Source: Eubacteriales Family XIII. Incertae Sedis bacterium (GTDB taxonomy: Bacteria > Bacillota > Clostridia > Peptostreptococcales > Anaerovoracaceae). Taken from it: a stretch of 12,021 bases of DNA. Shown one piece after another: positions 5,379-12,021 of this stretch (position 1 is the first letter of the stretch; every line of letters begins with the position of its first letter). The DNA is taken from NCBI GenBank assembly GCA_031263875.1, contig JAISEX010000054.1, positions 1 through 12,021 on the forward strand, read 5' to 3'. A model generated the notes under the pieces. That model was not told where the DNA came from. It was given only the letters and a program-made list of their open reading frames with translations, and searched no databases. Made by a program: the position numbers and the translations under genes.

Positions 5379-6974
5379 ATGGCTATTACACAGATTAATA
5401 GAAATGGTGTTTATGAGCTGACCGATGAGGCGACGGCTTCTCTCGAAAGCTCGAAATACTTCAACAAAGACATCCGTCCGACGGTGAAATCGGAGAGGAC
5501 CTGGGGCACGTATAATATCTCCATGCTGTGGGTCGGGATGTCGATCTGCATCCCGTCGTTTATGATGGCGTCCGGCTTGGTCGGAATGGGGCTGTCCGTG
5601 TGGGCGTCGGTTTTCAATGTGGTTCTGGGCAATGTACTGATTTTAATTCCTATTCAACTTAATTCGTATGTCGGGACGAAGTACGGCATTTCGTTCCCGG
5701 TCTTTTCGCGGTTGACGTTCGGGATGAAGGGGGCGCATATCGCTTCTATTTCCCGCGCGATCACGGCGTGCGGATGGTGCGCCGTGCAGTGCGGCCTCGG
5801 CGGTACCGCCGTTATGTTCTGCGTGCAGGCGTTTGTGCCGAGCCTCGATATCAACACGACGGCCTGCGTCTGGGTGGGATTCCTTATCTTCCTGCTGATG
5901 ACGTGGCTGCTTACGGCATTCGGGGAAAAGATCATTCGTATTTTTGAAGCGATCGGTTCGCCGGTCCTGATCGTGATGTCGGTCGGCCTGCTGATCTGGG
6001 CGTTCGTTATCGCGGGCAATGCCGGTTATTCCATCGGCGACGTGTTCAGCACGAACATCACGAGCGGTGATACGAATGCGACGCGCGGCGGGGCCATTGC
6101 GGTCTTCCTGATCGGCCTGACGAACAATATCGGCTTTTGGGCGACGATGGCGCTGAATATTCCGGACTTTTCACGTTACGCGAAAAACCAGAAGGCGCAG
6201 TTCCGCGGTCAGCTCTACGGTATGCCGGTCATGATGGCCATCTGCGCCGTTATCGGAGCGGTGTACGCGCAGGCGACCTTCCTCGCGGACATCACGGGCA
6301 ATCAGGTCGCGCTGTTCAGCCCCGTTGACGCTCTCGCGTATATCGGTACGCCGGGAACGGTCAGCCATTCGATCCTGCTGCTCGTACTCGGCATCGGCGT
6401 TATCATTGCGACGCTGACGACGAATATCGCGGCGAACGTCGTCGCTCCGGGCAACGGGTTCTCGAACCTTTCGCCGAAGCGCATCAGTTATTTCTGGGGC
6501 GTCACGATCGCTTGCGTTATCGCCATCGTCTATCAGTTCCTGCTGACGAGTTCCGATACGCTGAGCAACGCCATGTTTACGTTCCTGAATATTTACGGCG
6601 GCATTCTCGCCCCGTTTGCGGCGATCCTGATCATCGATTATTGGGTGCATAAAAAGCAGCGCGTCGAGGTGATCGATCTCTATAAGGAAGGCGGCGATAC
6701 CCGCTACTATTATCAGGGCGGTTTCAATTCGGCGGCTATTATCGCGTGGATCGCGGGCGCTTTTGTGCCGACGCTCTATTCGATCATTGCGACGGCGGCT
6801 CCGGGCAGCGCGTTTGTGACGAACACGGTGCTGTATTACATCAATATCAATTCGTATCTCTTCGCGTTTATTGTGGCGTTTGTCGTCTACCTGCTTATCG
6901 GTAAGGGCAAAGGAACGGAAAAATCCGTCTTGTCGCAGAGCGAACTGGATGCGATCAGCCGGGCGGAGGCGTAG
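5379..6974 (+). CDS. NCS1 family nucleobase (uracil/allantoin-type) transporter
   Basis: This 531-residue polytopic protein of the nucleobase:cation symport-1 family has about twelve hydrophobic helices, a soluble N-terminus (1-45) and a charged C-terminal tail (508-531). Family signatures are visible: YGISFPVFSRLTFG (102-115), GWCAVQ (132-137), FWATMALNIPDFSRYAK (253-269) and TNIAANVVAPGNGFSN (348-363). By alignment to Mhp1, Trp133, Gln137, Trp254 and an Asn of TNIAAN would line the substrate site. AGAAGGAGG (5365-5373) supports the start. As first gene of an operon with preT and preA, it is best read as the uptake system for uracil, thymine or dihydropyrimidines. Allantoin and hydantoin are substrates of close relatives, so exact specificity is inferred from context. 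Confidence 0.92.
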   Translation: MAITQINRNGVYELTDEATASLESSKYFNKDIRPTVKSERTWGTYNISMLWVGMSICIPSFMMASGLVGMGLSVWASVFNVVLGNVLILIPIQLNSYVGTKYGISFPVFSRLTFGMKGAHIASISRAITACGWCAVQCGLGGTAVMFCVQAFVPSLDINTTACVWVGFLIFLLMTWLLTAFGEKIIRIFEAIGSPVLIVMSVGLLIWAFVIAGNAGYSIGDVFSTNITSGDTNATRGGAIAVFLIGLTNNIGFWATMALNIPDFSRYAKNQKAQFRGQLYGMPVMMAICAVIGAVYAQATFLADITGNQVALFSPVDALAYIGTPGTVSHSILLLVLGIGVIIATLTTNIAANVVAPGNGFSNLSPKRISYFWGVTIACVIAIVYQFLLTSSDTLSNAMFTFLNIYGGILAPFAAILIIDYWVHKKQRVEVIDLYKEGGDTRYYYQGGFNSAAIIAWIAGAFVPTLYSIIATAAPGSAFVTNTVLYYININSYLFAFIVAFVVYLLIGKGKGTEKSVLSQSELDAISRAEA

Positions 6975-7006
6975 CCTGTCGTCCCGATAAGGAAAAGGAG
7001 AGAGTT

Positions 7007-8296
7007 TTGAGTGAGGTAAGAAGAGAAAGCTATTCCTCGGAAGCGGTGCGTGGTTTCGACCATAGAACGGCTATGGAGGAGGCGGCGCGATGTCTGCTCT
7101 GTTATGACGCGCCGTGCAGCGAGGGGTGTCCCGCGGGGACAGACCCGGGGAAATTTATCCGGTCGATCCGGTTCCGTAATCCGAAAGGCGCGGCGGAAAC
7201 TATTCGCGAGAATAATCCGCTGGGCGGCGTGTGCGCGCGTGTGTGTCCCTATGACAAACTGTGCGAGGAAGCATGCAGCCGGTGCGGGATCGATCGTCCG
7301 ATAGAAATCGGTAAATTGCAGCGGTATGCCATAGAGCAGGAAGAGGCTTTTGGCATGGTGGAGGCGGGTTCCGCTTCCGCCCCGGCCGCTGGCGCGGGCG
7401 CAAAGGTCGCCTGCGTGGGCGCGGGCCCCGCGTCTATCGCGTGCGCCGCGGAACTTGCGCGCGCGGGCGCGCGGGTGACCGTATACGAGCGCGAGGAAAA
7501 ACCGGGAGGCGTCCTCACCTACGGGATCACGCCGACCCGCCTGCCGCAGAAGGTCGTCGACCATGACATAGCGGCGGTGCGCGCGCTCGGCGTCGAGTTT
7601 GAATGCGGCGTCAATGTGGGCGCCGGCGTGTCCGTGGATGAACTGCTGACCGGGCGCGGTTTTGACGCGGTCTTTCTGGGAACGGGGCTGTGGGCTCCGA
7701 AGATTCCGGATATTCCGGGCACAGATTTGGATAATGTCTACGCGGCGGCTGACTTCTTGAAGCTGGCGCGCGTAAACGGCGGATTCCCGGACGCGGAAGG
7801 CAAGACGGTCGTCGTTATCGGCGGCGGCGACGTCGCGATGGATTGCGCGGCGACCGCCCAGCTCTCCGGAGCGAAAAAGACCGCGATTTGGTACCGGCGG
7901 ACTATCGCCGAAGCGCCCGCGGACATGAGCGAGATCCGTTATGTGACGGAACTCGGCATCGGCATCAGCGAAAACTTCGCGCCGGCGGCGGTGGAGAAAT
8001 CGGATAATGGCCTGATTGCCCGTTTTGCGGGCAGAGACGGCGCGTCCGAGGCGGCTGTCGCTTGTGACATCGTCGTCTTTGCGGTCGGCCAGGGCGCGGA
8101 GGACGCGCGGGCGGCCTTTGCCGTTTCGACCGATGAGAAGGGCCTGGTCGCGGCGGATCCCGCAACTGACCGGGAAGGCGTGTTTGCGGCGGGCGACGCC
8201 GTTCACGGCGGAAAAACCGTCGTCGACGCCGTGGCAAAGGGCAAAGAAGCCGCGGCCGCCATCCTTGCGTATCTGAATCAGAAAGGGGTGAAGTAG
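7007..8296 (+). CDS. preT: NAD(P)-dependent dihydropyrimidine dehydrogenase, FAD/Fe-S subunit PreT
   Basis: This 429-residue subunit passes electrons between NAD(P)(H) and PreA. An N-terminal Fe-S domain carries C29-x2-C32-x4-C37-x3-C41 and C76-x3-C80-x5-C86-x3-C90, the pattern of the dihydropyrimidine dehydrogenase N-terminus. Gln105 lies in the segment where that enzyme uses an unusual Gln cluster ligand. After an Ala/Gly-rich linker (about 117-132) comes an FAD-binding fold starting CVGAGPASIACAAEL (136-150). A second dinucleotide fold, VIGGGDVAMDCA (270-281), binds NAD(P). The C-terminal GVFAAGDAVHGGKTVVDAV (391-409) closes the FAD site. The start is an unusual TTG, chosen because AAGGAG (6995-7000) lies six bases upstream and the protein then matches the family's start and length. 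It lies 32 bases after the transporter and one base before preA. Confidence 0.94.
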   Translation: MSEVRRESYSSEAVRGFDHRTAMEEAARCLLCYDAPCSEGCPAGTDPGKFIRSIRFRNPKGAAETIRENNPLGGVCARVCPYDKLCEEACSRCGIDRPIEIGKLQRYAIEQEEAFGMVEAGSASAPAAGAGAKVACVGAGPASIACAAELARAGARVTVYEREEKPGGVLTYGITPTRLPQKVVDHDIAAVRALGVEFECGVNVGAGVSVDELLTGRGFDAVFLGTGLWAPKIPDIPGTDLDNVYAAADFLKLARVNGGFPDAEGKTVVVIGGGDVAMDCAATAQLSGAKKTAIWYRRTIAEAPADMSEIRYVTELGIGISENFAPAAVEKSDNGLIARFAGRDGASEAAVACDIVVFAVGQGAEDARAAFAVSTDEKGLVAADPATDREGVFAAGDAVHGGKTVVDAVAKGKEAAAAILAYLNQKGVK

Positions 8297-8297
8297 C

Positions 8298-9551
8298 ATG
8301 GCTATCAAGAAAGACCTTTCAATCGAATACCTCGGTGTCAAATGCGAAAATCCGTTTTTCCTGTCGTCCTCTCCGGTCGGAAGCAACTATGAAATGGTTG
8401 CCAAGAGTTTTGAAGCGGGCTGGGGCGGCGTGTTCTACAAGACCATCGGCATCTTTGTCGCGGACGAATGTTCCCCGCGTTTCGATAATAACGCGAAAGA
8501 GGGCGTTCCGTGGATCGGCTTCAAGAACATGGAGCAGATTTCCGACAAGCCGACGGAATTGAATTTTGAAAATATGTTTAAGCTGAAGCGGGATTATCCC
8601 GATAAAATCATGGTCGCTTCCATTATGGGGAGCAGCGATGAGGAATGGATCCAGCTCGCGAAAATGGCTGAGCAGGCGGGGGCCGACCTGATCGAAGGCA
8701 ATTTTTCCTGCCCGCAGATGACGAGCCACGCGATGGGTTCCGACGTCGGCACCGATCCCGCGCTCGTGAAGCGGTACTGCGAAGCCGTGGTTTCCGCGAC
8801 GAGCATTCCGTTTATCGCGAAGATGACCCCGAACATTACGAGCATCGAGATACCCGCGCGCGCGGCCATCGAAGGCGGCGCAAAGGGGATTTCCGCAATC
8901 AACACCATCAAGTCGATTACGAACCTCGACCTCGATAATATGACCGCAATGCCGGTCGTAAACGGGAAGTCGTCTATTTCCGGCTACAGCGGCGCGGCCA
9001 TAAAACCCGTCGCGCTTCGCTTCGTCGCGGCGCTTTTGCAGGACGAAAAGCTGGCGGGCGTTCCGGTTTCGGGCATCGGCGGCATCGAAACATGGCGGGA
9101 TTCGCTGGAATTCCTCCTGCTCGGCTGCCGCAACTTGCAGGTCACGACGGCCATTATGCAATACGGTTACCGCATCGTCGAGGATATGGCAAGCGGGCTG
9201 ATGCACTGGATGGATGAGCGCGGCTATGACCGTTTGGACGATTTTATCGGTCAGGCGCTGCCGAACATCGTACCGGCGGAAGAGCTCGACCGGGATTTCA
9301 AAGTCCTGCCGCAGTTCGACGACGATCTCTGCACGGGGTGCGGAAGATGTTACGTTTCGTGCTACGACGGCGCGCATCAGGCGATCGACTGGGACGCGGA
9401 ATCGCGCCGGCCGAAGCTGAACGACAATTGCGTCGGCTGCCATCTCTGCCTGAACGTCTGTCCGGTCCAATACTGCATTACGCCGGGCGAAATTCAGTTC
9501 AAGGAAGGGCGCGGGGCGCATGAGGTGGCGCTCAGCAGCCATTACGTATAA
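8298..9551 (+). CDS. preA: dihydropyrimidine dehydrogenase catalytic subunit PreA
   Basis: This 417-residue FMN and Fe-S subunit performs uracil/thymine to 5,6-dihydropyrimidine interconversion, the first step of reductive pyrimidine catabolism. Residues 1-320 form a TIM-barrel FMN domain like dihydroorotate dehydrogenase. NFSCPQM (135-141) contains the catalytic Cys138, and SGIGGIETW (258-266) fits the FMN phosphate-binding loop. The C-terminal part is a two-cluster ferredoxin: C345-x2-C348-x2-C351-x3-C355 and C378-x2-C381-x2-C384-x3-C388-P. Length matches the family. The ATG begins one base after the preT stop, with GAAAGGGGTG in the preT end as ribosome binding site, so the two subunits are likely translationally coupled into a PreT-PreA complex. 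Confidence 0.96.
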   Translation: MAIKKDLSIEYLGVKCENPFFLSSSPVGSNYEMVAKSFEAGWGGVFYKTIGIFVADECSPRFDNNAKEGVPWIGFKNMEQISDKPTELNFENMFKLKRDYPDKIMVASIMGSSDEEWIQLAKMAEQAGADLIEGNFSCPQMTSHAMGSDVGTDPALVKRYCEAVVSATSIPFIAKMTPNITSIEIPARAAIEGGAKGISAINTIKSITNLDLDNMTAMPVVNGKSSISGYSGAAIKPVALRFVAALLQDEKLAGVPVSGIGGIETWRDSLEFLLLGCRNLQVTTAIMQYGYRIVEDMASGLMHWMDERGYDRLDDFIGQALPNIVPAEELDRDFKVLPQFDDDLCTGCGRCYVSCYDGAHQAIDWDAESRRPKLNDNCVGCHLCLNVCPVQYCITPGEIQFKEGRGAHEVALSSHYV

Positions 9552-9564
9552 GAGAAATCGCATA

Positions 9565-9592
9565 TCGCCGGGGGCACTTCTGCCTCCGGCGA
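9565..9592 (+). repeat. intercistronic hairpin between preA and hydA
   Basis: TCGCCGGGGGCA (9565-9576) pairs with TGCCTCCGGCGA (9581-9592), 12 pairs with one G-U, around a CTTC loop. It is followed by AAAAATTT rather than a T-tract, so it is a poor terminator and more likely an mRNA-stabilising or processing element. The rest of the gap to 9765 is GC-rich with no promoter that I can support. Confidence 0.6.
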
Positions 9593-9765
9593 AAAATTTA
9601 ACGAAGGTCTTCGGGCTCGCGTAATCGCGGGCGGGCGGCGCGTTTTGCGGCTCGTTTGCGCCGCGGGGCGGCGTGGAGGCAGGTGTGGCGAAGGCATTTC
9701 TCCGCGGAGAATATGTTTTCGCAAGCGGTGAGGTATTCACCGAAACAACGAAAGAGAGGCGAACT

Positions 9766-11157
9766 ATGGATAAGCTCTTTAAAGGCGGAAAAATAGTGAC
9801 CGCGACTTCGATCTATAAAGCGGATGTTGCGGTGACCGGCGAAAAGATTACGCTTATCGGCCAGAATATCAAGCCTGACGCGGAAACGGAAGTCATCGAC
9901 TGCCGGGGAAAATACGTGCTTCCCGGCGCGATCGACGCCCATACGCATCTCGCGATGCCATTCGGCGGCACGATTTCGACCGATGATTATGAAACGGGGA
10001 CGCGCAGCGCTGCCTGCGGCGGCACGACGACGGTTTTCGATTTCGCGCTGCAGGATTTCGGCGAAACGTTTCCGGATACGGTGAAACGGCGCGATGCGAT
10101 CGCCGCGCCCCAGGCCGTCGTGGACTATTCGTTCCATATCGGCGTCAAGGATCTGTCGGATGGCATCGAGGACACGATGAAGGACGCGGTCGCCATGGGC
10201 GTGCCGAGCTTCAAGGTCTTTATGGTCTACGACTTCGGCGTGACCGACGGCATTTTTTACCGCGTGCTCGAAAAATCCAAGGAAGTGGGCGCGCTGGTCG
10301 CCGTCCACGCCGAGAATAACGAAATGGTGAATTACCTCACGCAGAAATATATCGACGAGAAGAAGACGTCCGCGTGGTATCACTATATGTCCCGCCCGGA
10401 ATTCGTGGAGGGCGAAGCGGACGAGCGCGCTATCCAGTGGGCGAAAAACTCCGGAGCCGCGCTGTATATCGTCCACCTCGCGAACAAGCAGGGCATGGAC
10501 GCGGTCACGAAAGCCCGCGACGAGGGCTATCCCATCTTTGCGGAAACCTGTCCGCAGTATCTGCACTTTACGCGCGACGTGTACAAGCGCCCCGACGGGC
10601 GTAATTTCGTGTGCTCGCCGCCGATGAAGGACAAGGCGTCGCAGGACGCGCTGTGGGCGGGCATCCGGCGCGGCGATATCCAGACCGTCGCCACGGATCA
10701 CTGCCCGTTCAAAAAGAGCGAAAAGAATTGGGGCAAGAAGGATTTCCGGCTTATCCCCAACGGCTGCGCGGGCATCGAAAACATGTATCCGTATATGCTC
10801 TCCGAGGCGAACCGCGGGCGCATCTCGTTCAGCAAGGCGGTCGAACTTTGCTCCACCAACGTCGCGAAGATATTCGGGCTTGCGGGCAAAAAGGGCGCCA
10901 TCGAATGCGGCCTGGACGCGGACATCGTCGTGTACGATCCGAAGAAGAACGTCACCATTACGAACAAGGAGATGCACGGCGCGACCGACCATACGGTCTG
11001 GGAGGGCGTGCGAGTCAAGGGCTATCCGCAGGCGGTGTTCAGCCGCGGGAATCTCGTCTATAAGGACGGGAAATTCCTCGGCAGCAAGGGGGCGGGGCGC
11101 TTCGTGAAGTGCGATCCGATCAAATTGACGTCCCCCGACCTGACGGGCTCCAAGTGA
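9766..11157 (+). CDS. hydA: dihydropyrimidinase (D-hydantoinase family)
   Basis: This 463-residue cytoplasmic amidohydrolase opens dihydrouracil or dihydrothymine to N-carbamoyl-beta-alanine or its methyl homologue. All metal-site landmarks are present: D-A-H-T-H with His59 and His61; Lys150 in SFKVFM, the carbamylated bridging lysine; His181 in VHAEN; His237 in VHLAN; and Asp311 in ATDHCPF. Tyr155 matches the substrate-binding tyrosine. Length is typical. The frame is open upstream to an ATG at 9673, but I place the start at 9766. There AAAGAGAGGCG precedes the ATG and the protein begins with the family's usual beta-strand (KLFKGGKIVTA); the extra 31 residues look unlike the family. It lies 214 bases after preA and 58 before the hydrolase. 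D-hydantoin hydrolysis is a family side activity, but context points to dihydropyrimidines. Confidence 0.95.
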   Translation: MDKLFKGGKIVTATSIYKADVAVTGEKITLIGQNIKPDAETEVIDCRGKYVLPGAIDAHTHLAMPFGGTISTDDYETGTRSAACGGTTTVFDFALQDFGETFPDTVKRRDAIAAPQAVVDYSFHIGVKDLSDGIEDTMKDAVAMGVPSFKVFMVYDFGVTDGIFYRVLEKSKEVGALVAVHAENNEMVNYLTQKYIDEKKTSAWYHYMSRPEFVEGEADERAIQWAKNSGAALYIVHLANKQGMDAVTKARDEGYPIFAETCPQYLHFTRDVYKRPDGRNFVCSPPMKDKASQDALWAGIRRGDIQTVATDHCPFKKSEKNWGKKDFRLIPNGCAGIENMYPYMLSEANRGRISFSKAVELCSTNVAKIFGLAGKKGAIECGLDADIVVYDPKKNVTITNKEMHGATDHTVWEGVRVKGYPQAVFSRGNLVYKDGKFLGSKGAGRFVKCDPIKLTSPDLTGSK

Positions 11158-11163
11158 ACAACC

Positions 11164-11189
11164 GGGCGCCTCGGTAATAAGGGGCGCCC
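11164..11189 (+). repeat. intercistronic hairpin after hydA
   Basis: GGGCGCC (11164-11170) and GGCGCCC (11183-11189) form a perfect 7-bp stem around a 12-nt loop, followed by TTATAATT. It could terminate weakly, but the next ribosome binding site starts only 13 bases later, so read-through into the hydrolase is expected. Confidence 0.55.
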
Positions 11190-11215
11190 TTATAATTGAA
11201 ACGAGGTGAATCAAA

Positions 11216-12021
11216 ATGTTGCTTACGGATAAAGGCAGAATGAGTGAAAAAATCGGCGCGTTCAGCGCTTTCGGGGCGCTTCCCGGCGGCGGGATCACGC
11301 GGCTGTCGCTTTCGCAGGACGCGCTGAATGCGCGGGCGGAATTTAAAAAGCGGATCGAAGCGCTCGGCATGACGCTCGAATATGACGATATCGGAAACAT
11401 TTACGCCGTCTGGCCGGGCACGGAGGATCTGCCGCGCATCGTGATGGGCTCCCATATGGATTCGGTGCGCTCCGGTGGTAATTACGACGGGATATACGGC
11501 GTGCTGTCGAGCCTGGAAGTGGCGGAAACCATTATCCGCAGCGGAACGAAGCTGCGCCACCCGATCGCGGTGATGGTGTGGACCAACGAAGAAGGCGCCC
11601 GCTTTGAGCCCGCGATGATGTCGTCGGGCATCGTGCTGGGGAAGTTTACGAAGGAGAGCATGTTGGCCGTGAAGGAAACGGGCGGAACCGTCACTTTCGG
11701 CGAAGCGCTCGCGGCGAGCGGCTGGGCCGGTGAGGAAAAGTACCGCCTCAACAACCGGGATTACTGCGCCTATCTGGAGCCTCATATCGAGCAGGGGCCC
11801 GTGCTGGAGCAGGAAAAACTGGATATCGGCGTGGTGCGGGGCGTCGTCGGCATGGTCAATTACGACATCATTCTCGAAGGGGTTTCCTCCCACGCGGGAA
11901 CAACGCCGCAGAGTTACCGCAAGGACGCGCTGCGCGCGGCGTCAAAGATCATCCTGACGCTCTGGGAGCAGCTCGGCGCGATCGACGACGAACTGGTCTT
12001 TACGACCGGCGAGATCGTCTG
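11216..12021 (+). CDS. M20 family N-carbamoyl-beta-alanine/amino-acid hydrolase (partial, 3' end missing)
   Basis: The open frame continues past the right edge; 268 residues are visible, roughly two thirds of the usual length of about 400. It is a zinc-dependent amidohydrolase of the M20/HyuC-allantoate amidohydrolase group, predicted to cleave N-carbamoyl-beta-alanine to beta-alanine, CO2 and ammonia. Metal-site motifs are visible: GSHMDSV with His80, GGNYDGIYG with Asp91, WTNEEGARF with catalytic Glu125 and metal-binding Glu126, and EPHIEQGPVLE with His190. The dimerisation/lid domain begins at about 208, with GVSSHAGTTP (222-231). GAGGTGA (11203-11209) supports the start. Relatives act on N-carbamoyl-L-amino acids or allantoate; its position behind dihydropyrimidinase favours beta-ureidopropionase. 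Confidence 0.9.
   Translation, partial: MLLTDKGRMSEKIGAFSAFGALPGGGITRLSLSQDALNARAEFKKRIEALGMTLEYDDIGNIYAVWPGTEDLPRIVMGSHMDSVRSGGNYDGIYGVLSSLEVAETIIRSGTKLRHPIAVMVWTNEEGARFEPAMMSSGIVLGKFTKESMLAVKETGGTVTFGEALAASGWAGEEKYRLNNRDYCAYLEPHIEQGPVLEQEKLDIGVVRGVVGMVNYDIILEGVSSHAGTTPQSYRKDALRAASKIILTLWEQLGAIDDELVFTTGEIV

Noticed and set aside
6887..8386. 499-codon minus-strand frame opposite preT
   Set aside because: It spans the transporter end, preT and the preA start in antisense. Those genes have unambiguous cofactor motifs, and the antisense product has none.
9673..9765. Upstream ATG extending dihydropyrimidinase by 31 residues
   Set aside because: There is no ribosome binding site at 9673, the extension does not look like the family, and a good site precedes the ATG at 9766, where the conserved N-terminus begins.
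9598..11400. 600-codon minus-strand frame opposite hydA
   Set aside because: The plus strand encodes a dihydropyrimidinase with every metal ligand. The antisense frame is a by-product of codon bias.
1..12021. CRISPR array, tRNA or rRNA genes
   Set aside because: No regularly spaced repeats, no cloverleaf with a T-arm consensus and no rRNA-like conserved stretches were seen.

Overview
The window comes from a bacterial chromosome with GC-rich coding DNA (third positions mostly G or C), strong Shine-Dalgarno sites and closely spaced, co-directional genes. The gene set (reductive pyrimidine catabolism, an acylating aldehyde dehydrogenase, a manganese riboswitch) suggests an amino-acid or nucleobase-fermenting anaerobe. 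Bacillota (Clostridia/Negativicutes) or Synergistota would fit, but the phylum cannot be fixed from the sequence alone.

Layout. Bases 1-626 hold no gene I can support, only GC-rich sequence with several inverted repeats. On the minus strand at 627-1331 lies a GDT1/TMEM165-type (UPF0016) manganese exporter, preceded by a clear yybP-ykoY manganese riboswitch, its terminator and a promoter. After a divergent gap of about 430 bp, everything runs on the plus strand. First come a CoA-acylating aldehyde dehydrogenase (1956-3374) and a class III aminotransferase of the taurine/beta-alanine:pyruvate type (3458-4768), separated by an intercistronic hairpin and closed by a strong terminator at 4890-4930. 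A 610-bp gene-poor stretch follows, with an inverted-repeat element, a near-consensus promoter and a roughly 317-nt leader. The second group is an NCS1 nucleobase transporter (5379-6974), preT (7007-8296), preA (8298-9551), dihydropyrimidinase (9766-11157) and an M20-family N-carbamoyl-amino-acid hydrolase that runs off the right edge (11216 onward).

How the genes fit together. The transporter brings in uracil or thymine. PreT-PreA interconverts it with the dihydropyrimidine using NAD(P)(H). Dihydropyrimidinase opens the ring to N-carbamoyl-beta-alanine, and the M20 hydrolase releases beta-alanine, CO2 and ammonia. The upstream pair would then move the amino group of beta-alanine to pyruvate and act on malonate semialdehyde with CoA. 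Together they look like an almost self-contained uracil-to-acyl-CoA route. The first half (transport, PreTA, hydantoinase, ureidopropionase) is well-established biochemistry. The link to this aminotransferase and acylating dehydrogenase is inferred from gene order, and taurine/sulfoacetaldehyde is a real alternative substrate pair. No transcriptional regulator is encoded in the window.
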